A DNA stretch of 8,867 bases. Source: an uncultured euryarchaeote. GTDB taxonomy: Archaea; Thermoplasmatota; Poseidoniia; Poseidoniales; Thalassarchaeaceae. The notes under the pieces were generated by a model that saw only the letters and a program-made list of their open reading frames with translations, searched no databases and was not told the origin of the DNA. Every line of letters begins with the position of its first letter. The stretch's first letter is position 1. Location: contig CALCOR010000075.1 of the NCBI GenBank assembly GCA_937897085.1, positions 1 through 8,867 of the forward strand, in the 5' to 3' direction. Below are positions 1 through 5,672 of this stretch, piece by piece. The position numbers and the translations under genes were made by a program.

Positions 1-6
1 AATGAG

Positions 7-591
7 ATGGCGGTCGAGCGCGCAGATGCTGAAGCGGCGGTCGAAACTCTCGTTCGGTACATCGAGGGGGCGGACGGAACCCTGAGGGAAGGGTTAGCGG
101 GCACGCCTGCCCGGGTCATTTCTGCATACGACGAGATCTTCTCTGGATATGAGGTGGATGTCCAGAAGACATTGGATTCAACATTCAACAGCGAGGGCTA
201 CGACGGCATCGTCCTGCTCAGGGACATCGAATTCCATTCAACCTGCGAACACCACCTACAGACTTTCAGTGGGCGGGCACATGTCGCCTACATCCCCGTC
301 GAAAGGATCGTGGGAATATCGAAACTTGCTCGGTTGGTCGACATCCATGCTCGTCGACTGCAGAACCAGGAGCGCATCACTAGGCAGGTCGCCGATGCAC
401 TGGTCGAACACCTCTCTCCACTCGGTTGTGCGGTGATCATCGAAGCGGGACACGGTTGCATGCGCTGCCGCGGTGTGCAGAAATCGCATGCCGTGATGAC
501 TACCAGTGCAATGCGAGGTGTCTTCTTCGACAAGCCCGAAGCACGCTCGGAACTGATGCAGCTCATCCGCTCGAAGCCATTGGATGGATAA
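7..591 (+). CDS. folE: GTP cyclohydrolase I (FolE1 type), first enzyme of preQ0 synthesis
   Basis: Converts GTP to 7,8-dihydroneopterin triphosphate, the substrate of QueD. The 194-residue product matches the family core (B. subtilis FolE is about 190 residues). The zinc ligands are visible: Cys80 and His83 in STCEHH, and Cys151 in HGCMRCRG. His82 and His149 correspond to the active-site histidines, and the QER motif is at 121-123. This is the zinc-dependent FolE1 type, not the MptA/FolE2 type that many archaea use. The frame stays open for the two codons before ATG 7, so the true start could lie slightly upstream of the window, but ATG 7 fits the family N terminus. The end overlaps or nearly touches queE, and queC and queD follow, so the product most likely goes to 7-deazaguanine synthesis and not to folate. 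Identification is firm; the exact start is less so. Confidence 0.95.
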   Translation: MAVERADAEAAVETLVRYIEGADGTLREGLAGTPARVISAYDEIFSGYEVDVQKTLDSTFNSEGYDGIVLLRDIEFHSTCEHHLQTFSGRAHVAYIPVERIVGISKLARLVDIHARRLQNQERITRQVADALVEHLSPLGCAVIIEAGHGCMRCRGVQKSHAVMTTSAMRGVFFDKPEARSELMQLIRSKPLDG

Positions 592-1291
592 TCAGATGGA
601 TGATACTCCAAAACTCGTAGCGCTGCCCATCGTGCAGATCATCGATGATGCCGTGATGCCACCCAAGCAACAACTGGTGGACGATGACCTCGACGCCGTC
701 TATCCCATTGTCGAGATGTTCCATTCAGTCCAAGGTGAGGGATTCCACGCCGGCACCCCTTCCATTTTCATCCGCTTCGGCGGGTGCAACCTGGCCTGCC
801 CGTGGTGTGATACCGAGTTCGACAAGTGGACCAACATGACTCTGAGGGATATCATCGAGTACATGCAACCAATGCCCTGCAAGCGAATAGTGCTCACCGG
901 TGGAGAACCGGCGCTGCAGGATCTGGAATGTCTTGGTCGAGTGCTGAAACCGCTAGGATACTCGCTCGCCATCGAGACCAACGGCACCATCGCCATCCCT
1001 GAAGGAGTGTGTGACTGGGTGTGTGTGTCACCGAAGGACCAGGAATATCCCAAGGTTGCGATCCGACAGAATACTGGGGATGAACTGAAGGCGGTGTGGC
1101 TAGGTCAGGACCTGTCTTTGTATGACGAGTTGAAGGGTGGGTTCCAGCATCTCTTCCTGCAGCCCTGCTACGACGAATCCAAGGATGTCGAGTGGAATGG
1201 GCGGAACTTTCGTCAGACGTTCGATGTCGTGCGCGTCAACCCCGAATGGCGCCTTTCGATCCAGACTCACAAGTGGATGGGGGTCGACTGA
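584..1291 (+). CDS. queE: 7-carboxy-7-deazaguanine synthase (radical SAM)
   Basis: Radical-SAM enzyme that contracts 6-carboxy-tetrahydropterin (CPH4) to 7-carboxy-7-deazaguanine (CDG), the third step of the preQ0 route. The 4Fe-4S cluster motif C-x3-C-x2-C is Cys68, Cys72, Cys75 (GGCNLACPWCDT). Other family landmarks are HSVQGEGFHAGTP (47-59), LTGGEPALQ (104-112), ETNGT (131-135), SPK (149-151), LQP (192-194) and a C-terminal RLSIQTHKWMGV. The homologous region starts near Tyr40 (YPIVEMF), leaving an acidic N-terminal extension of about 39 residues. From ATG 584 the gene overlaps folE by 8 bases. ATG 596, with GGATGGAT just upstream, is an equally plausible start, and ATG 656 would be nearer the usual family length. 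The stop shares one base with the queC start, implying translational coupling. Confidence 0.95.
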   Translation: MDNQMDDTPKLVALPIVQIIDDAVMPPKQQLVDDDLDAVYPIVEMFHSVQGEGFHAGTPSIFIRFGGCNLACPWCDTEFDKWTNMTLRDIIEYMQPMPCKRIVLTGGEPALQDLECLGRVLKPLGYSLAIETNGTIAIPEGVCDWVCVSPKDQEYPKVAIRQNTGDELKAVWLGQDLSLYDELKGGFQHLFLQPCYDESKDVEWNGRNFRQTFDVVRVNPEWRLSIQTHKWMGVD

Positions 1292-2082
1292 TGAGTGGCG
1301 GTGTTGCAGTGATGGCTCTCTCTGGTGGAATGGACTCCACCGCGCTGCTGATGCGCCTGCTGGCTGATGGATGTCAGGTACATGCGATCTCGTTTGATTA
1401 TGGGCAGAAGCATGTCGTAGAACTCGACCGTGCGCGCGCTAACATTCGCTACCTTGCAGACTGGGGGCATGAGGTGCATCACCAGGTGATTGACCTCACA
1501 TCGGCGATGTCATCGTTCCATTCGGCGCTCACGGATGATGCTGTGGAGATTCCCACCGGCCACTACGAGGAGGAACAGATGAAGCAGACAGTGGTGCCCA
1601 ACCGCAACGCCATATTCGCCTCGATTCTCTACGGTCATGCCCTGTCAATTGCTCTGCGGGACAAGGTCAACGTCGAGATCACCCTCGGTGTCCACTCAGG
1701 CGACCACGCCATCTATCCCGACTGCCGTCCACAGTTCTACTCCGCCCTCGCTAATGCCTTCGAGATCGGCAACTGGGATTCCGAATTCGTCTCTTTTCGC
1801 CTGCCGTGGATTGACGGTCACAAGGAGACCATTCTTCGTGATGCTGAGGCAGCGATCGAACATCTTGGCCTCGACTTCGACATCGTGTTCGCCAACACCA
1901 ACACCTCATACAACCCGGATTCACAGGGCCGTTCAGCGGGAACATCTGGGGCTGATGTCGAGCGTATTCTCGCCTTCCATGCCATTGGAAGGGTGGATCC
2001 TGTTCCGTACGTGAAGCCGTGGGAGGAAGTCCTTGCTCGCGCATTGGAGGTCGAGGAGGAGCACAAGGGGGTGCGCGCTTGA
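1291..2082 (+). CDS. queC: 7-cyano-7-deazaguanine (preQ0) synthase QueC, lacking the zinc-site cysteines
   Basis: ATP-dependent amidotransferase-like enzyme that turns CDG plus ammonia into preQ0. The 263-residue product has the PP-loop motif SGGMDS at 11-16, then SFDYGQKH (34-41), the VVPNRN block (101-106), GVHSGDH (133-139), YPDCR (142-146) and the C-terminal DPVPY (236-240). The odd part is residues 206-222. Ordinary QueC has a Cys-x8/9-Cys-x2-Cys-x2-Cys zinc site here, as in the pattern CYNP...GRACGRCDSC. This protein reads SYNP...GRSAGTSGAD, so the four positions are Ser206, Ala216, Ser219 and Asp222. Its only cysteines are Cys28 and Cys145. The surrounding sequence is otherwise well conserved and the frame is intact, so this is not a decayed gene. 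ATG 1291 overlaps the queE stop by one base; an open reading upstream of it is only queE read in another frame. The stop overlaps the queD start. Confidence 0.94.
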   Translation: MSGGVAVMALSGGMDSTALLMRLLADGCQVHAISFDYGQKHVVELDRARANIRYLADWGHEVHHQVIDLTSAMSSFHSALTDDAVEIPTGHYEEEQMKQTVVPNRNAIFASILYGHALSIALRDKVNVEITLGVHSGDHAIYPDCRPQFYSALANAFEIGNWDSEFVSFRLPWIDGHKETILRDAEAAIEHLGLDFDIVFANTNTSYNPDSQGRSAGTSGADVERILAFHAIGRVDPVPYVKPWEEVLARALEVEEEHKGVRA

Positions 2083-2528
2083 CAACGAGCATCCGCCGCT
2101 GGGTGGAGACCGACACCGGTCACCGCGTCCCCAATCACAAGAGCAAGTGCAGGCACCTGCACGGCCACCGCTACCGTTGGGAGGCCGAGGTCGAAGGGGA
2201 TGTCGTCACTGAGGAGGGTGTCTCAGAGGAGGGGATGCTGATCGACTTCTCGGATATCTCGCGCATACTCACAGAGCATATCCACGATGTGCTCGACCAC
2301 GCATTCGTGGTATCCGAGGACGATGCGGATGCGCGTGCTGCCCTAGCGCACATGGGGGATGCGCACCGGACTGTGATCGTCTCGTTCATCCCGACTGCGG
2401 AGAATCTGGCCAAGTGGGCGTTCGAACAGGTCGAGCCACACATCCAAACAGTGTATGGGAATCAACTCCGACTTGCTGCCTTTCACGTGCGCGAAACCCC
2501 GAAGAGTTGGGCTTGCTGGCGTCCTTGA
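2079..2528 (+). CDS. queD: 6-carboxy-5,6,7,8-tetrahydropterin synthase
   Basis: Converts dihydroneopterin triphosphate (from FolE) to CPH4, the substrate of QueE. Zinc ligands His15, His28 and His30 are present, with the catalytic cysteine Cys24 in CRHLHGH (C-x3-H-x-H). Further landmarks are LIDFSDIS (54-61), LDHAF (72-76), PTAENLAKW (105-113) and the C-terminal VRETPKSW (137-144). Length is 149 residues, somewhat longer than minimal QueD enzymes because of acidic insertions around 40-51 and 79-97. The start is taken as TTG 2079, which forms a four-base TTGA overlap with the queC stop. It gives the family-like N terminus TTSIRRWVETDTGHRV and follows purine-rich sequence. An in-frame ATG at 2019 would place 20 Gly/Arg-rich residues inside queC and is unlikely. 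This is the last recognisable preQ0 gene of the operon. Confidence 0.93.
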   Translation: MTTSIRRWVETDTGHRVPNHKSKCRHLHGHRYRWEAEVEGDVVTEEGVSEEGMLIDFSDISRILTEHIHDVLDHAFVVSEDDADARAALAHMGDAHRTVIVSFIPTAENLAKWAFEQVEPHIQTVYGNQLRLAAFHVRETPKSWACWRP

Positions 2529-2545
2529 AATAGGGTCAAAGTCCC

Positions 2546-2875
2546 ATGGCGGGCATGATAACAGGTGGACGCTGGAATGGAATCAACATTCGTCTGACAG
2601 ATCCAAATGCCATGGAACGGGTCAGTTGCACAGCGTGCAGCATGGACATGGAGGTGAAACGGGGCGTAATCGGTCCTACGAGTTGGGCCGGGGCGTTGGC
2701 GCGAAAAGAGCGCGAGCACGACTATTGGGCCTGTCCGAACAACGAATTTGACTGGCATGACCAGATTGTTGGGCTGATACAAGAGAAACAAGGTACGATC
2801 AGCCGGACATTGAAGGCGCTGATCCAGATAGACATCGATGCCATCAGGGATGAGCACGTCGCCGACGATGCGTGA
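2546..2875 (+). CDS. Hypothetical small protein with possible Cys/His metal site
   Basis: I do not recognise this 109-residue protein. It starts 17 bases after queD in the same direction, so it is probably the last gene of the preQ0 operon. Visible features are a C-x2-C pair (Cys28, Cys31 in VSCTAC) and a later His58 with Cys63 (HDYWACPN), which together could bind one zinc. The C-terminal half, from about residue 70, looks mostly helical (DQIVGLIQEKQ, SRTLKALIQIDIDAI). There is no signal peptide or membrane segment. ATG 2555 (residue 4) is an alternative start, and the ribosome-binding site is weak. The TGA stop directly abuts the stop of the convergent methyltransferase gene. That it is a real gene is supported by its length, its position filling the gap exactly, and protein-like composition; its function is unknown. 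Confidence 0.7.
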   Translation: MAGMITGGRWNGINIRLTDPNAMERVSCTACSMDMEVKRGVIGPTSWAGALARKEREHDYWACPNNEFDWHDQIVGLIQEKQGTISRTLKALIQIDIDAIRDEHVADDA

Positions 2876-3667
2876 TTACTCCTCTTCCCCGAGAACCATC
2901 AGCGCATCGCGCGACTGAATCAGGACACCTAGCAGACGGTGGGCTTCGTCGTCCAAAGGCATCCCGCGCATGATGGTGCGCTTCAGCGTCTCTGCGACAC
3001 CCTTGCGCTTTCCATCATCGATGCTGACTGCCTCGGAGAGTTCGTCACAGACTTCGTGCAGCACCCTACGCAATTCCGGGTCGAGCAGCCTCTGCGGTTC
3101 GACTGTACGCGGGAGGCCCTCCTGTAGGCCTAGTTCCTCAGCGAGCAGTTGCTTGTGCAGTTCGTAGAGAATCAGGGTGACCGCATGACTGAGATTGAGG
3201 ATTGGATATCCCTCCCATGTTGGCAGCGTGACCAGGAAGTCACAGCGTTGCAACTCTTCGGTAAGCAGACCGACTCCTTCGCGGCCGAACAGCAGGGCGA
3301 CCTTTCCTTGCACTTCGCCCAACCTCTGTGACAACTCATCAGGAAGCACGAAATGACGGAACACGACCTTTGAACCAGTCTCCCGCTTTCCACTGGTGCC
3401 CACGACCAACGATATGTCTTCCATGCACTCTTCCCAAGTGGAATGAACGACAGCCTGCTCCAGCACCTTGCGGGCGTGCTTGGCGCGCGCCCATGCCTCG
3501 TCCTCGATGAGGAATCCCTGTTCAGAGATCACCCGAAGTTCGGCGAACCCGAAGTTGAGCATAGAGCGAGCGACGGCCCCGACATTACCTTGCACCTCTG
3601 GCTCAACGAGCACCACGATGATCTGGGCCGCTCGCTGTGGCAGCGGGATGTCGAGACGCTCTCCCAT
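2876..3667 (-). CDS. trmJ: SPOUT-family RNA 2'-O-methyltransferase, TrmJ-like
   Basis: A 263-residue SPOUT (TrmH/TrmJ) methyltransferase. TrmJ enzymes use S-adenosylmethionine to methylate the 2'-OH of tRNA position 32. The three SPOUT motifs are clear: VEPEVQGNVGAVARSM (21-36), LLFGREGVGLL (125-135) and LPTWEGYPILNLSHAV (148-163), the last forming the trefoil-knot cofactor site. The N-terminal LVEPEVQGNVGAVAR block is typical of TrmJ. The C-terminal 90 residues are charged and helical, as in the dimer and tRNA-binding tail of TrmJ. ATG 3667 is preceded by GAGGTGA at 3678-3672, four bases away and overlapping the stop of the upstream small gene. It is the last gene of the ribosomal-protein operon. 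The family is certain; position 32 as the target is inferred from family membership. Confidence 0.9.
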   Translation of the reverse strand: MGERLDIPLPQRAAQIIVVLVEPEVQGNVGAVARSMLNFGFAELRVISEQGFLIEDEAWARAKHARKVLEQAVVHSTWEECMEDISLVVGTSGKRETGSKVVFRHFVLPDELSQRLGEVQGKVALLFGREGVGLLTEELQRCDFLVTLPTWEGYPILNLSHAVTLILYELHKQLLAEELGLQEGLPRTVEPQRLLDPELRRVLHEVCDELSEAVSIDDGKRKGVAETLKRTIMRGMPLDDEAHRLLGVLIQSRDALMVLGEEE

Positions 3668-3676
3668 CCCATCACC

Positions 3677-3901
3677 TCATTCACCTGGGGGTTGCCAGGA
3701 TTCCAGTGAAGCGCGGTCTGAATGTTGGTAGATGAACAGAATCCAGCCGCCTTCCTCGGATTCTCGGTCGGGGAGCGGGATGCTGCGCTTGTTAACGCCA
3801 ATGTCACCCAGATGTGTGAACAACGCCGTCAATACCTCTTGATCAGGGTGGCGGACACAAACCGGTTCATGTTGCCAGTCCCACACCAGTTGTGCGGACA
3901 C
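3677..3901 (-). CDS. Unknown protein of about 74 residues between rps17e and trmJ
   Basis: This frame fills the gap between the S17e stop and the trmJ start; I do not recognise the product. Residues include QLVWDWQHEP, HPDQEVLTALFTHLGDIGVNKRSIPLPD and GGWILFIYQHSDRASLESWQPPG. It is rich in tryptophan (WDWQ, GGW, ESW) and has no signal peptide or membrane helix. The middle and C-terminal blocks read like a compact alpha/beta domain. The start is uncertain: GTG 3901 is preceded by GGGTGGTC at a suitable distance, GTG 3913 is the alternative, and no ATG in this frame is suitable unless the gene overlaps deeply into rps17e. The stop overlaps the ribosome-binding site of trmJ, implying coupled translation. 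Its place in an operon of ribosomal proteins and an RNA methyltransferase hints at a translation-related role, but that is inference. Confidence 0.6.
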   Translation of the reverse strand: MSAQLVWDWQHEPVCVRHPDQEVLTALFTHLGDIGVNKRSIPLPDRESEEGGWILFIYQHSDRASLESWQPPGE

Positions 3902-3918
3902 TGAACCGACCACCCATG

Positions 3919-4311
3919 TCAGTCCGTGCGGCGTTGCACGTAGGTGGTGACGTACCCGGCAATCCAGTTTCGCAGCCGCTTGTTGGCCAGACGGCCTTCG
4001 TCGTCGACCAGGTCTGTGAACTGTTCGACCTGAGCCTTGTTGTGATCGAAAGCAGTGGGGTGCCGGCGATAGGGTTTCTCGAACACTTTGTGTGCGCACT
4101 GCTTATGCTTGTCCCCCTTTTTGTTTGGAATCATGGCGGTGCATTTCTCCCTGTCCGCATCGAAGGCCATCTCAAAGTTGCATTTCGCGCATCGATGCAA
4201 CTCTCCACAGTTGCACAACGGATTCTCTTCGGTCGGATAGAACTGGTCGGGGAACTCCTCTACGAGGCGAATGGCGCGGATCTTGATGAATGACGGCCTG
4301 ATGTTCCCCAT
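3919..4311 (-). CDS. rps17e: Ribosomal protein S17e with an inserted Cys/His-rich module
   Basis: Small-subunit protein of archaea and eukaryotes. The S17e core is split in two. Residues 1-25 (MGNIRPSFIKIRAIRLVEEF) form the first part. Residues from about 86 on carry AFDHNKAQVEQFTD (87-100) and the signature KRLRNWIAGYVTTYV (111-125). Archaeal S17e is normally about 60-70 residues; this one has 130. The extra stretch, about residues 26-86, contains Cys33, Cys35, Cys41, Cys44, Cys57, Cys72 and His39, His69, His74, including C-N-C, C-A-K-C and KQCAHK. It looks like one or two zinc-binding knuckles. The frame is continuous and the flanking halves are intact, so this is an insertion and not a frameshift. 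It starts five bases after the rpl31e stop, with GGGGGCTGA upstream as ribosome-binding site. The S17e assignment is strong; metal binding is inferred. Confidence 0.9.
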   Translation of the reverse strand: MGNIRPSFIKIRAIRLVEEFPDQFYPTEENPLCNCGELHRCAKCNFEMAFDADREKCTAMIPNKKGDKHKQCAHKVFEKPYRRHPTAFDHNKAQVEQFTDLVDDEGRLANKRLRNWIAGYVTTYVQRRTD

Positions 4312-4316
4312 GCTGC

Positions 4317-4613
4317 TCAGCCCCCTGCATACTTGTCTGTGTCCAACTTCACTTCGATGGGGAAGCCTTCCTCACGAGTGACCGTGATGTGAATCCTGCG
4401 CGGAGGTTTCTGAATGCCACGACTCCAGATGGTGTGATTGATCGCCTCTTCAATCCAGATATCCTCGTCCTCCTGCACCTTCATGTGCCGAGAAACGAAT
4501 TTTCTCACTTCGGTAATCGCTCGTGAAGCTCGCTTTGTGCGTGGAACGTTCCATGCTGCTCGGAGCGGGACTGTGTAATGGCGTGTGCCGTGGAACAACT
4601 TGACCTCTGCCAT
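4317..4613 (-). CDS. rpl31e: 50S ribosomal protein L31e
   Basis: Large-subunit protein of archaea and eukaryotes, located at the rim of the peptide exit tunnel. The 98-residue product shows the family pattern: YTVPLRAAWNVPRTKRASRA (residues 13-32), a basic VRKFVSRHMKV helix (36-46), then WIEEAINHTIWSRGIQKPPRRI, where the Asn-x2-Ile-Trp-x-Arg-Gly-Ile-x-Lys-Pro-Pro block is diagnostic, and a final ITVTREEGFPIEV strand. Length is normal. ATG 4613 follows GAGGTGA (4626-4620) by six bases; that site is also the last codons and stop of rpl39e. The rpl39e-rpl31e pairing is common in archaea. The next gene, rps17e, begins five bases after the stop. Confidence 0.95.
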   Translation of the reverse strand: MAEVKLFHGTRHYTVPLRAAWNVPRTKRASRAITEVRKFVSRHMKVQEDEDIWIEEAINHTIWSRGIQKPPRRIHITVTREEGFPIEVKLDTDKYAGG

Positions 4614-4619
4614 TCATCC

Positions 4620-4775
4620 TCACCTCTGTAATTTGCTGCGGCGCCAAGTGTGTCGCTTCGGGTGTGTGGTGGTGTTGCGAGCTGTCTTGAGCATCACCCA
4701 GACAGGAACGCGACGGTTCCTCTTGGTCACCTTCATCAGACGCTTTTTCTTCGCATTCGGTTTGTGTCGTGCCAT
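4620..4775 (-). CDS. rpl39e: 50S ribosomal protein L39e (51 residues)
   Basis: A very small, strongly basic exit-tunnel protein. The product begins [20 protein letters not shown], continues [11 protein letters not shown] (21-31) and ends [10 protein letters not shown] (42-51). The L39e hallmarks are the poly-basic N terminus, the R-x-VPxWVMLKT block and the terminal HxxRRSKL-like motif. At 51 codons it matches the family length. ATG 4775 lies five bases after GAGGTGA (4787-4781), which overlaps the stop of the PDCD5-like gene. The gene fills the gap between the PDCD5-like gene and rpl31e exactly, the usual archaeal order. It is short enough to be skipped by automatic length cut-offs. Confidence 0.95.
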   Translation of the reverse strand: MARHKPNAKKKRLMKVTKRNRRVPVWVMLKTARNTTTHPKRHTWRRSKLQR

Positions 4776-4785
4776 CTCATTCACC

Positions 4786-5139
4786 TCATAGTCTGCGAAT
4801 CGATGTTTCGCGGCGGTCGTCCGACAGCCCAGCCAAGATGCGCTTCAGCATCTCATCGTCAACGGGAACAGCAATCCTTTCTTCACCCGACAACACGGCC
4901 AGATGGTGCTTGACGGTGAGGGCGAGATCCGGGTAAGCGAGTTCCACGCGTGCGAGCCGCTGTCGGGCGTCAGGTGTCAGAATGGTGCGCATCAGTTCAG
5001 TAAGTTGTTCCGCATCATGCTGAGCCTCCGCCTGCTGCTGCTCTGCCTCAACCTGTGCTTCCGCCTGCTGCTGCATCTGCTTGACGAGTTCCTGCTTGCG
5101 CGCGTCGCGCAGATTAGACAGTTCATCATCGTTGGACAT
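4786..5139 (-). CDS. PDCD5/TFAR19-family DNA-binding protein
   Basis: A 117-residue member of the archaeal family related to human PDCD5 (TFAR19), a small helical nucleic-acid-binding protein whose archaeal role is not well defined. The N-terminal part is a long charged helix very rich in Gln, Glu and Ala ([20 protein letters not shown]). It is followed by the conserved core with [20 protein letters not shown], then a VKHHLAVL helix and [13 protein letters not shown]. This order, an extended helix then a three-helix core with TPxARxRLxRxxL, is the family signature. ATG 5139 (MSNDDEL) is chosen because GAGGTGATC (5154-5146) lies at good spacing; ATG 5145 is too close to it and GTG 5151 lies within it. 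The gene follows rps19e by 28 bases and precedes rpl39e, the common archaeal arrangement S19e-PDCD5-L39e-L31e. Confidence 0.9.
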   Translation of the reverse strand: MSNDDELSNLRDARKQELVKQMQQQAEAQVEAEQQQAEAQHDAEQLTELMRTILTPDARQRLARVELAYPDLALTVKHHLAVLSGEERIAVPVDDEMLKRILAGLSDDRRETSIRRL

Positions 5140-5145
5140 GCCCAT

Positions 5146-5154
5146 GATCACCTC
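5146..5154 (-). promoter_or_regulatory. Strong ribosome-binding site of the PDCD5-like gene
   Basis: GAGGTGATC is a nine-base complement of the archaeal 16S rRNA 3' end (GAUCACCUC). It decides between GTG 5151, ATG 5145 and ATG 5139 in favour of the last. Confidence 0.75.
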
Positions 5155-5167
5155 GAATCACCATCTC

Positions 5168-5638
5168 TCAGTACTTCTCCAAACCCGCATACAGTTCGTC
5201 AGCCTGCGGACGAACGGCATTGGCGACCTCATCGAGAAGCCGATGCCCCCCGTTGGTCAGGTTACGACCCAGAGTCACAGTCCCAGGTGCGTTCATCTGC
5301 ATTTCGATCATGCCCGCTTGCTCGAGCTGCTGCAGTATACTTCGAATGATATGTCGACTTCCGGAACGAGCGCGGTCTGGGTTGGCGCCCCGGTCTCGCG
5401 ATCCACCGAAAGCCTGTGCGAGATGATTGACTCCAACGGGACCCTGCGAGCCGATTTTGCGCAGAATAGCTGCGGCGCGGACCTCCCACCAATCAGCATG
5501 TTCAGGGGGGCGCTCCCGGTGGACTCCAGTCTTCACGTGGTCAGCCCATTCAGGCCTACTCACAGCCTCTTCAGCTGCCAAACGCTCGGCGAGCGCGGGT
5601 ATGAGCAGGTCGGCGGGAACGTCATGGAACGTGGTCAT
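5168..5638 (-). CDS. rps19e: 30S ribosomal protein S19e
   Basis: Archaeal/eukaryotic small-subunit protein (the human homologue RPS19 is needed for 18S rRNA maturation). The 156-residue product carries DVPADLLIPALAERL (6-20), the signature WADHVKTGVHRERPP (31-45), DWWEVRAAAILRKI (49-62), GPVGVNHLAQAFGG (66-79), RGANPDRARSGSRHIIRSIL (83-102) and a C-terminal winged-helix strand region with the LGRNLTNGGHRLLDEVA helix. Length is typical. ATG 5638 is the first start of the frame, has GGTG a few bases upstream, and a TATA-like box lies about 35-40 bases before it. It is the first gene of a seven-gene minus-strand operon ending with trmJ. Confidence 0.95.
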   Translation of the reverse strand: MTTFHDVPADLLIPALAERLAAEEAVSRPEWADHVKTGVHRERPPEHADWWEVRAAAILRKIGSQGPVGVNHLAQAFGGSRDRGANPDRARSGSRHIIRSILQQLEQAGMIEMQMNAPGTVTLGRNLTNGGHRLLDEVANAVRPQADELYAGLEKY

Positions 5639-5672
5639 ATGTACACCGAGCGTCGCTGGCGACCCACACTCC

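Noticed and set aside
1192..1290. ATG 1192 as the start of queC
   Set aside because: The added 33 residues are the end of queE in another frame. ATG 1291 gives the standard distance to the PP-loop.
2019..2078. ATG 2019 as the start of queD
   Set aside because: It would add 20 Gly/Arg-rich residues read through the end of queC. TTG 2079 gives the family N terminus and a TTGA overlap.
3914..4099. In-frame upstream extension of the 3677-3901 gene, to an ATG at 4099 on the minus strand
   Set aside because: It lies entirely inside rps17e in another frame, and the extra residues are Arg/Gln/Pro-rich without protein-like character. S17e is clearly the coding frame there.
3919..4311. S17e insertion as a frameshift or a fusion of two genes
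   Set aside because: The frame is continuous, both S17e halves keep their conserved residues, and the inserted part has ordered Cys/His spacing instead of out-of-frame noise.
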